NCBI GenBank assembly: GCA_902795625.1
Contig: CADBLW010000316.1
Coordinates: 1 to 7,781, forward strand
Direction of reading: 5' to 3'
Length of the DNA: 7,781 bases
Source: an uncultured Lachnospiraceae bacterium
GTDB lineage: Bacteria; Bacillota; Clostridia; Lachnospirales; Lachnospiraceae
A program made the translations under genes and the position numbers. Below, piece after piece: positions 1 to 6,700 of the stretch; the first letter of the stretch is position 1, and each line of letters starts with the position of its first letter. Under the pieces are notes generated by a model, which saw only the letters and a program-made list of their open reading frames with translations, did no database searches and was not told where the DNA came from.

Positions 1-1
1 C

Positions 2-787
2 GGCATCAGCGGCCTTACGAACCTGCAGTTTTTGAATATCGCGTACTGTAATGTGGTGTCGGGAATCGAGGAACTGAAAAACGTGACCTCTCTGAGGACG
101 CTGTGCGTGAGCCACGAGATGCGAGATCAGCTGGCCGTGCTCGGCGAGGTATCATTCAACATTGTCTACGTCGACATCGCGGTGAGGACCTATGAGGAAC
201 TGAAGGCCGCGAGTGAGAATGAACATGTGTATTTCATCTTCGTTGAGAACCCGGGGTATGATCCGAACGCGGAGTATGACGAAGTGGAAGACCTCGTGAT
301 CGAGATCCCTGAGGGAGATACGATCACCATCCGGAGAAATGTGCAGATGGGCGGTGTCAGGATACACCTGATCAATCATGGTACGATGATCGTTTACGGT
401 GAGATCGAGATGGGTCTTACAAACATCGAAAACCGCGGAACCATCGAGGTGCGCGAGGGAGGACTGTACCTCTGCGGCATGGCGGGAACCGAAAACTACG
501 GCACGATGATCATTGAGAAGGGCGCGAGACAGCAGGTGGAGCGCGGCAATGAGATCCGGTTGAAGGAAGGCAGCACATATACGCTCAACGGCGAGCTTGG
601 GCTGTACATCGGCGGATCTTTCTACATTGAGGGCGGCGAGATGATCAACAACGGAACCATCGAGATCGCCCATGCGGAAAATTTTGAATGGTATCCGGAT
701 GATGCGCGTGGCAGCTTTGCTTCGCTTCCGGGCAACGGCACGGTGAAGACGGTCGAGGTCGAGCGGGACGACGATCCCGGCAATTAA
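2..787 (+). CDS. C-terminal part of a leucine-rich-repeat and beta-helix-repeat protein, probably surface or secreted (5' partial)
   Basis: The reading frame is open from base 2 and continues beyond the left edge, so the true start is not in the window; 261 residues are visible, ending in TAA at 785-787. The first ~40 residues read as leucine-rich repeats (GLTNLQFLNIAYC, then ELKNVTSLRTLCVS). A middle section of ~70 residues is rich in acidic and aromatic residues. It is followed by four N-x-G-T-(M/I) repeats at about residues 125, 144, 165 and 216, with alternating beta-prone residues and many Gly, as in right-handed beta-helix or beta-solenoid proteins. The tail is acidic (DDDPGN). No LPXTG motif, SLH domain or hydrophobic anchor is visible at the C terminus, so any anchor must be N-terminal. 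LRR/beta-helix mixtures are common in clostridial surface proteins; that location is inference, because the signal peptide region is outside the window. Specific function unknown. Confidence 0.8.
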   Translation, partial: GISGLTNLQFLNIAYCNVVSGIEELKNVTSLRTLCVSHEMRDQLAVLGEVSFNIVYVDIAVRTYEELKAASENEHVYFIFVENPGYDPNAEYDEVEDLVIEIPEGDTITIRRNVQMGGVRIHLINHGTMIVYGEIEMGLTNIENRGTIEVREGGLYLCGMAGTENYGTMIIEKGARQQVERGNEIRLKEGSTYTLNGELGLYIGGSFYIEGGEMINNGTIEIAHAENFEWYPDDARGSFASLPGNGTVKTVEVERDDDPGN

Positions 788-837
788 AGGCGCTTGAGAT
801 ACACGGATTGTGACAGGCAGAAGAAAACGCGAAAAGA

Positions 838-873
838 ACGAGCCGGCAGGAAATCCTGTCGGCTCGTGTTTTA
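838..873. terminator. Strong Rho-independent terminator between convergent genes, probably bidirectional
   Basis: The arms at 838-850 and 855-867 pair over 13 bp with one G-T wobble around a four-base loop (AAAT). On the plus strand the hairpin is followed by GTTTTA; on the minus strand it is followed by TCTTTTCGCGTTTT. It lies 50 bases after the stop of the LRR gene and 46 bases beyond the stop of the convergent DUF6171-type gene, so it can end transcripts from both sides. Confidence 0.85.
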
Positions 874-913
874 TGTAGGGATAGTTGTTTGTCAGGCGGG
901 TGCTTAGCCGTCT

Positions 914-1183
914 TTACATATCGCCGCTCCATCGGTCCGGAACATCGGGACAGAAGGCAGCGGCCTTTGCCGCACGGTAGAGGACGAAGCAGCCGCATTG
1001 GCGGCACATGCCGCCCGAGAGCTGCGGACAGGTCTCGCAGACCGCGAGACGCCGGCGATAGAGGTCGTCGGGTGTTCGCATGTCCGGCTCGATGGCGTCG
1101 ATGTACTCCTGAAGCTTCGCCATGACCTCAGCCTCGTCGAGGCCTTCGATCAGGCAGCGGCGGCACGGGATCTTCACGCCCAT
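914..1183 (-). CDS. Small Cys-rich protein, DUF6171 type
   Basis: An 89-residue protein of unknown function. It has CRRC at residues 7-10, C49-x2-C52, C60-x2-C63-x-C65 and a final FCPD (C78), a pattern of four Cys pairs or clusters typical of a small zinc-binding fold. The central part (about 16-46) is an amphipathic acidic/basic helix with an LYRRRLAVCETC stretch. The layout (N-terminal CxxC, then R-R-L-x-x-C, G-M-C-R-x-C-G-C-F-V, R-A-A, C-P, W near the end) matches my memory of the DUF6171 family, common in Lachnospiraceae; this is recognition without a search. The ATG at 1183 shares its A with the TAA stop of the upstream arabinofuranosidase gene (TAATG), so translation is probably coupled. 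An earlier in-frame ATG at 1216 would add 11 residues inside the upstream gene and is less likely. No signal peptide; cytoplasmic. Confidence 0.8.
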   Translation of the reverse strand: MGVKIPCRRCLIEGLDEAEVMAKLQEYIDAIEPDMRTPDDLYRRRLAVCETCPQLSGGMCRQCGCFVLYRAAKAAAFCPDVPDRWSGDM

Positions 1184-2664
1184 TACTTCGTGAACGACAG
1201 CGTTACGACGCTGCACGGAGGAAGCTTGATCGTGCAGGATTTGTCGTCGAGCACGCAGTCGTGGAATACGGTGTCCGTGACCTCGTCCGGCTTCTCAAAC
1301 GAGTTGTAAGCGCGGACGTTGTCGGTCAGGATGCGGCCGGTCCAGCATGCATACGCGTCGTCGAGCTCGGTGTTCAGGCGGTACGTGTTGGTGAGGCTCG
1401 CGTTGGCAAGCGTCACGGTCAGGGAATTGTCCTTCACTGAAGCGGAGACGCTCAGCTCGGCGAAATCGCCGCCCTCGTGCTTCACAAAGGTGTCCTCCAG
1501 CTCTGTTTCTACAAGTGTAGAACCCTGATGAGGCTTGAACATCGAGAATACGTAGAAGGTCGGAGTCTTGATCATCTTCGAGCCTTCCGTGAGGACCACG
1601 GACTGCAGCACGTTGACCACCTGCGCGATGTTGGCCATCGGGATGCGGTCGGCGTGGTTGTTGAAGATGTTGAGGTTGAGCGCGGCCACGATGGCGTCGC
1701 GCATCGTGTTCTGCTGATAGAGGAACCCGGGGTTGCTGCCCGGCTCAACGTTGTACCAGCATCCCCACTCGTCGACCACAAGGCCGATCTTGTGCTCCGG
1801 ATCATACTTGTCCATGATCTCGAGGTGCTTGTCTATGATGCCTTCAATGCGGAGCGTGTGGAAAATGGTGGAGCAGTAGTCCTCGTTCGTAAAGCCCGTC
1901 GCCGGTCCCTTGTTGTTCCAGTCGCCGTGGCAGATCGTGTAGTAGTGAAGAGCGATGGCGTCCGTGAGGAACGGGTTGAGCATCTGCATGAATTTCTCGG
2001 TCCAGTTGTAATCGTCGCCGTTCGGTCCGCAGGCGATGCGGTACAGACGGTTGTCGCCGTAGTTCTTCGCGAAGGAAGAGTAGCGGCGGTATTCGCTTGC
2101 GTAGTACTCCGGCGTCATGTTGCCGCCGCAGCCCCAGTTCTCGTTGCCGATCCCGAGGTATTTAAGCTTCCAGGGCTCCTCACGTCCGTTCTTCTTTCGG
2201 AGATCGGTCATCGGGGATACGTTGCCGGAGGTCATGTACTCGACCCACTCAGAAAGCTCGCGGACAGTGCCGCTACCCACGTTGCCGCAGATGTACGGCT
2301 CGCATTCCAGCTGACGGCAGAGCTCCATGAACTCGTGGGTACCGAAACTGTTGTCCTCGGTCACGCCGCCCCAGTTCGTGTTGATCATCGTGGCACGCTC
2401 ATCCTTCGTGCCGATGCCGTTCTTCCAGTGGTACTCGTCGGCGAAGCAGCCGCCCGGCCAGCGCAGCACCGGAATGCCCATCTCGCGAAGCGCGGAGACA
2501 ACGTCGTCGCGCATGCCCTCGTGGTTCGGAATGGGAGAATCCTTCGAAACGAACAGTCCGTTGTAGATGCATCTCCCCAGATGCTCCGAAAAATGTCCGT
2601 AGATCTCCTTGTTGATCACAGCCCCTTGCTTTTTCGTGTGAATGGAAAGTTTCTTATTGATCAC
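1183..2664 (-). CDS. abfA: Intracellular alpha-L-arabinofuranosidase, glycoside hydrolase family 51
   Basis: A 493-residue enzyme expected to remove alpha-L-arabinofuranosyl groups from arabinoxylan or arabinan oligosaccharides (EC 3.2.1.55). The N-terminal (beta/alpha)8 barrel carries RWPGGCFADEYHW (about 68-80), the acid/base Glu in GIGNENWG (E175) and the nucleophile Glu in VVDEWGCW (E299). These positions are close to E175 and E294 of the well-studied Geobacillus stearothermophilus enzyme. The last ~130 residues form the beta-sandwich domain (LTVTLANASL and so on). Length is normal for the family and both catalytic residues are present. There is no signal peptide, so it acts on imported oligosaccharides. 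The GTG start at 2664 is chosen because AGGAGG lies 8 bases upstream; the frame stays open 13 codons further but with no ribosome site. Expressed from the promoter at 2729-2757 and followed by the overlapping DUF6171-type gene. The family is confident; the exact substrate is not known. Confidence 0.95.
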   Translation of the reverse strand: MINKKLSIHTKKQGAVINKEIYGHFSEHLGRCIYNGLFVSKDSPIPNHEGMRDDVVSALREMGIPVLRWPGGCFADEYHWKNGIGTKDERATMINTNWGGVTEDNSFGTHEFMELCRQLECEPYICGNVGSGTVRELSEWVEYMTSGNVSPMTDLRKKNGREEPWKLKYLGIGNENWGCGGNMTPEYYASEYRRYSSFAKNYGDNRLYRIACGPNGDDYNWTEKFMQMLNPFLTDAIALHYYTICHGDWNNKGPATGFTNEDYCSTIFHTLRIEGIIDKHLEIMDKYDPEHKIGLVVDEWGCWYNVEPGSNPGFLYQQNTMRDAIVAALNLNIFNNHADRIPMANIAQVVNVLQSVVLTEGSKMIKTPTFYVFSMFKPHQGSTLVETELEDTFVKHEGGDFAELSVSASVKDNSLTVTLANASLTNTYRLNTELDDAYACWTGRILTDNVRAYNSFEKPDEVTDTVFHDCVLDDKSCTIKLPPCSVVTLSFTK

Positions 2665-2672
2665 GCTATTTT

Positions 2673-2678
2673 CCTCCT
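2673..2678 (-). promoter_or_regulatory. Ribosome binding site that fixes the GTG start of the GH51 gene
   Basis: On the minus strand AGGAGG is separated by 8 bases from GTG at 2664-2662. This spacing supports the GTG start over the longer open frame that begins at 2703. Confidence 0.85.
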
Positions 2679-2697
2679 TGTATTCCGACGGCGCCGG

Positions 2698-2710
2698 GCG
2701 CACTGTGCGC
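2698..2710. repeat. 13-bp palindrome in the leader of the GH51 gene
   Basis: GCGCAC-T-GTGCGC is a perfect inverted repeat with a one-base centre. It lies about 12-24 bases after the transcription start predicted from the minus-strand promoter, and 34 bases upstream of the GTG start. It could be a repressor operator or an RNA hairpin in the leader. The geometry is seen directly; a role is inference. Confidence 0.5.
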
Positions 2711-2728
2711 GCAGCATCGTCTCTTTAC

Positions 2729-2757
2729 AGAATAGCGTATCCGACGGAAAAAAACAA
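2729..2757 (-). promoter_or_regulatory. Sigma-A type promoter for the GH51-DUF6171 transcript
   Basis: On the minus strand the -35 box TTGTTT (2757-2752) is followed after 17 bases by the -10 box TATTCT (2734-2729). The predicted start is near 2722, giving a leader of about 58 bases before the GTG start. The spacer contains TCCGACGGA reading on the plus strand (2740-2748), a motif repeated elsewhere in this intergenic region. Confidence 0.7.
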
Positions 2758-2826
2758 TTGATTTTTGTTGGCTTTTCGGATTCTTCGAATGGTTTATTTT
2801 TGCTTTCGGCGCGGGCAGCGGAACTT

Positions 2827-2872
2827 CATTTTCCGACGTTTTGAAAAAGTTGTGAAAAAGCGTCGGAAAATG
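2827..2872. repeat. Perfect 12-bp inverted repeat between divergent promoters
   Basis: The arms CATTTTCCGACG (2827-2838) and CGTCGGAAAATG (2861-2872) are exact reverse complements separated by 22 bases. A further four inner pairs (one of them G-T) could extend the stem to 16 bp. No T-tract follows on either strand, so it is not a normal terminator. It sits between the leftward promoter of the GH51 gene and the rightward promoter of the DJ-1 gene, upstream of both, so a protein-binding site (operator or activator site) is the more likely reading. That role is inference. Confidence 0.6.
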
Positions 2873-2892
2873 TGGAAAAACGCTCTGTTCGG

Positions 2893-2921
2893 TTGTTTTT
2901 CACTGTTGATTATGATATAAT
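2893..2921 (+). promoter_or_regulatory. Sigma-A type promoter with extended -10 for the DJ-1 gene
   Basis: The -35 box TTGTTT (2893-2898), 17-base spacer and consensus TATAAT (2916-2921), preceded by TG one base before, form a very good sigma-A promoter. The start is predicted near 2928, giving a leader of about 56 bases before the ATG at 2984. No terminator or second clear promoter was found before the downstream signalling gene, so this promoter may drive both. Confidence 0.8.
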
Positions 2922-2983
2922 TTTCGAACAATGATGAAACATGAAGAGCGTTCTTTTTGAGGGGACGCGACGGAGGTGTTGCA

Positions 2984-3529
2984 ATGGCATTGGTATACAT
3001 TATGTTTGCTGACGGTGTCGAGGAGATCGAAGCGCTGACGGCGGTCGATATTCTTCGTCGCGGAGGGCAGGATGTGGTGATGGTTTCGGTGACGGGAAGA
3101 CGGATGATCTACGGTTCCCACGGCATCGAATTTGCCACGGACCGGCACTTTGAGGAGTGCGATTTTTCCGACGGGGACATGCTTGTGCTCCCGGGCGGAG
3201 GAAAGGGAACCCAGGCGCTTCTCGCCCACGACGGACTGCGGGAGCTTCTCCGCGAGTACGCGGCGGAGGACCGCTACATCGGAGCCATCTGCGCCGCGCC
3301 GAGCGTGCTCGGGCAGAGCGGGATCCTGAACGGACGTCAGGCGACCTGCTATCCGGGCTTCGAGGAGAAGCTCGAGGGCGCGACGGTGACCGGCGAGTCG
3401 GTGGTCACGGACGGGAAGATCATCACCGGCAAGGGCATGGGAGTTTCCAATGAGTTCGCGATCGCATTGCTGCGGGCGCTGAACGCGGAGGAAGCCGACA
3501 AGGTTGCCAAAGCAATACAGATGCCGTAG
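2984..3529 (+). CDS. DJ-1/PfpI family protein (DJ-1 subfamily, ThiJ/YajL-like)
   Basis: A 181-residue single-domain protein of the DJ-1/PfpI superfamily, at the usual length. The nucleophile-elbow Cys is in GAICAAP (C103, matching human DJ-1 C106). The Glu that interacts with it is in GVEEIEA (E16, matching E18). The PGGGKGT loop is at 70-76. The His found at DJ-1 position 126 appears to be replaced by Tyr here (TCYPGF, Y123). Relatives are often labelled thiazole-biosynthesis protein ThiJ, glyoxalase III or protein deglycase; the ThiJ label is historical, the deglycase activity is disputed, and the sequence does not settle the role. A cytoplasmic stress or redox role is most likely. The ATG at 2984 is chosen because GGAGG lies 7 bases upstream; an in-frame TTG at 2957 would overlap the ribosome site. 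Probably the first gene of a transcript that continues into the PAS/GGDEF/EAL gene. Confidence 0.92.
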   Translation: MALVYIMFADGVEEIEALTAVDILRRGGQDVVMVSVTGRRMIYGSHGIEFATDRHFEECDFSDGDMLVLPGGGKGTQALLAHDGLRELLREYAAEDRYIGAICAAPSVLGQSGILNGRQATCYPGFEEKLEGATVTGESVVTDGKIITGKGMGVSNEFAIALLRALNAEEADKVAKAIQMP

Positions 3530-3702
3530 GGCACGAGAGGTGTGCAGGGCACATTTTCCGTGGAAAGTGACACAAGGGGTTGCCGTGAGGGGTTGCGGCA
3601 CCGGCGGCGGAGGAGCCGCTGCGAGAAGAGAAAGAAAGCCGTCTGCGCGGACGGACTACAGATACAGGACAGCCGGTTGAACGAGGCTGTCGGGAGGAAG
3701 GT
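3530..3702 (+). other. GC-rich structured spacer/leader before the PAS-GGDEF-EAL gene
   Basis: This 173-base spacer has no credible ORF, no T-tailed terminator and no convincing -35/-10 pair. It contains the direct repeat AGGGGTTGC at 3575-3583 and 3588-3596 (period 13). Three possible hairpins follow: CGGCGGC/GCCGCTG around 3602-3621, CCGTCT/GGACGG at 3639-3654, and GACAGCC/GGCTGTC at 3668-3691. The last ends two bases before the GGGAGGAAGG ribosome site (3692-3701), so folding could affect translation. It does not resemble the c-di-GMP-I riboswitch as I know it. A regulatory role is only a possibility. Confidence 0.4.
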
Positions 3703-6700
3703 ATGGAAGAGAACAGAGAAACGGGAAGAACCGACCGGGAACGAATACGGGAGCTGGAGCAGGAACTGGAGCAGCAGAAAGCCAAGTACCGCATTATCAG
3801 CGGTATGGTGCAGTGCGGTCTTTGGGAGTACGGCATTGCGACGGGCGAGCTGGTGCAGAGCCGCAGAGTGGAGGGAATGGCGCCGGGTGACCGGCTTCGC
3901 ATTCCGGATTTCCGCCGCACCATGAGCGAGAGCGGACTGATCGCGAAGGAGGATGCGGAGATCTTCTCCGCGCTGTGCGACAGCATGGAGCACGGTGACG
4001 AGGCATTTTCCTTTGACCTGCGCGCGTATGTCGACGAGAAGACGCGCATCTGGCTGCGCTACGAGGGCTACACGGTGTACTCGGACGACGGGGCGCCGCT
4101 GAAGGTCATCGGACGCACGCTCAATGTCAGCGATGAGAAGGAAGAGGAAAATGTCGTGATCCGCGAGGCGGAGACCGATCCCGTGACCGGTCTGTACACG
4201 CAGGTTTCGCTGCAGGACAGACTGGAGGAGATCATCCGCACCAGCGGCGAGAAGGAGCGGTTTGCGCTGTACGTGCTGGATGTCGATGATTTTTCGTCGA
4301 TCACGGGCGAGTGGGGACACGCGTACGGCGATTATGTGCTTGAGAAACTGGCGAAGGGCCTGCAGTCCGTGTTCATGGACAGCGACGCGATGGCTCGCAT
4401 CGAGGACGATGTGTTCGTCATGATCAAGACGGGCGTCAAGGGTCCCGCGGATGTCTATTCCGCGGCGCGCGCGGTCGCGAAGGCGGCGGAGCGCATCGAC
4501 TTAAAGAAGGGCAACGCGCTCAAGGTGAGCATGGGCGTCTCGATCTTCCCGCTGGACGGAAGGGATTACACGAGCCTTTACCGCAAGGCGGTGATCGCTC
4601 TGGAGGAGACGAAGAAGAACCCGGCCAATGTGTGCACGATGTACGAGGAGGCGCTGAGCCTTCACCAGCAGTACAAGCCGAAGAGGGAGACTCCTCCGCA
4701 GCCGCAGAAGACGGAGGCGCAGAAGGTCGTCGCCGCTCAGCAGAGCTCGAAGTACGGCCCTGTCGAAAAATACATCGTCAACAAGACCTTTGATATGCTG
4801 GCCGGCAGCGGCACCGGAGCCGAGGAGGTCGTGCAGATCTTCGAGGAGATCGGTAAGTACTACAAGTACCGCCGCATCTATACGATCCAGTACGATGTCC
4901 GCAAGCAGCTCGCGAAGGTGCGCTATGACTGGGAGTCGGAGAAGAATCCGTACTACCCGCAGTTCGACCGGGTCGTCCGGGAGAATTACGATTCCATCCG
5001 CGCACGGTTTGCCAATGACCGGCTGTTCCTGTCGCTCAACACGGCACAGCTGGGCATCGTGATGCCGGAGGAGATCCGCGGACTGTACGGCAACTCCTCG
5101 CTGTTCCAGTACGTGATCATCGACAACGACGAAACCTTTGCCTGCATCTGCTTCGAGAAGGAGGCAGACCGCAGCTGGAGCAAGGAGGAGCAGGATGTGC
5201 TGATCAACCTCTCCAAGCTCCTTGCCATATACATCGAGCGTGCGCGCACAAAGGAGATGCTCGCGGACGAGCTGAAGTACACGCACGCCATTATCGAGAA
5301 TCAGCAGATCACAAGCTACGCGGTGATCCCGGAGACGATGGAGCTCGTGTATGTCGGTGATTACACCGGAAGACAGTATCCGCTTGCTCACTCGGGAGAA
5401 CATTGCTACTCGGCCATCATGGGCCGCAATTCGGTCTGCCAGAACTGTCCTGTCGCCGCACTCGGCGAGAGGGACAAGGTTCATACGACCGAGACCTATT
5501 ACACGAAACAGAAGCGCTGGATCAGCACGACGGCGTCGCGCGTGACCGGCGAGGACGGAGAGAAGCAGTGCCTTGTATGCTGGTCCGATGTCACGGAGTT
5601 CGTGGAGCGCGTCCGCTCGAAGGATGCTCTCACGGGTCAGCTCACCGCCGAGAAGTTCGAGGCGGATGCGACGAGATACGTGTCGGAGCACCCGCGCGCG
5701 AGCCGCTGCATGGCATACTTCAGCTTCCCGCAGTTCCACGACCTGAACGAGGTCTGGGGCTACCAGGTGTGCAACGAGATCTTGCGCGTGTTCGCGTCCA
5801 CCGTGGCGTCGATGCTGCGGACGGACGAGCTGCTGGCAAGGATCAGCGGCGCGGACTTCGTCATGATGCTCGACTATGAGGACCGCGAGCGCACACAGGC
5901 GCGTGTCGAGATGATCCTGCAGAGCGCCAACACCGCGGTGCTGCGTCTCTATCCCGATCTGCAGCTCAACGTGTGGTGCGGTCTGTACCGCTTCCAGAAC
6001 AAGGAGGACACGGTGCCTGCGGCTGTCGAGAAGGCAAACCGCGCGCGCAAGGCGGTCGGAAGCATGAACAGCATCGCGACCATCGCAGTCAATTACGAGG
6101 CCGGCGACGCGGAACAGAAGAACAGCTTCCGCGCATTTGTCGAGAACTCCATGCGAGACGCGCTCACAAACCGCGAGTTCAAGGTGTTCTTCCAGCCGAA
6201 ACGAGATCCCGCGACGGACAAGGTCATCGGCGCCGAGGCGCTGGTTCGCTGGATCACCTCCGAGGGGCAGGTGCTGGAGCCCGGTTCCTTCATGCCGATC
6301 TTCGAGGAGAACGGCTTTGTCACGGAGCTTGACTACTATGTCCACAAGGAGACCTTCCGTCTCGTTCGCGAGTGGCTGGAGAACGGTGTCAATCCGCCGG
6401 TCATCTCCTTAGGGAGCTCGTGGCAGTACATGTTCAGCGCGGATTTCGTGAGCCGGATCAATTTCCTGTTGCAGCGTTACAACGTTCCCGCAGACCGGAT
6501 CGAGCTCGTCATACCCGACGGCATGAGCGAGGCGAACATGAACTCCGTCATGGAGGTGCTTACCGCGCTCCAGGAGATCGGTTTCGTCGTGGACATCGAC
6601 AACTACCTTGCGAGATGCTCGCTCAAGTCGCGCACGCGCGACCTGCCCGCGAACTATATCAAGCAGAACCCGGAGCTTGCGAGCCGGATCGCAGCGCTGG

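Noticed and set aside
1477..2844. A 455-codon open frame on the plus strand opposite the GH51 gene
   Set aside because: It is antisense to a gene with complete GH51 motifs, has low-complexity Val/Ala/Arg/His-rich content, and has no ribosome site or family resemblance.
2827..2872. Inverted repeat read as a terminator
   Set aside because: No T-tract follows on either strand, and it lies upstream of two divergent promoters rather than after a gene.
2931..2960. A nine-residue ORF (MMKHEERSF) in the DJ-1 leader
   Set aside because: It starts only about three bases after the predicted transcript start, has no ribosome site, and its residues suggest no known leader-peptide control.
2900..3601. 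A 233-codon minus-strand open frame covering the DJ-1 gene and part of the spacer
   Set aside because: The opposite strand encodes a full DJ-1 protein with its own promoter and ribosome site; this frame shows no domain and no upstream signals.
3530..3702. Possible c-di-GMP riboswitch before the signalling gene
   Set aside because: The conserved core sequences of the known c-di-GMP riboswitch classes are not recognisable, and there is no terminator or clear sequester stem.
4501..6345. A 614-codon open frame on the minus strand opposite the signalling gene
   Set aside because: Its translation is dominated by Leu, Arg, Val, His and Asp with no recognisable domain, and it is explained by the rarity of TTA, CTA and TCA codons in the GC-rich plus-strand gene, whose domains are clear.
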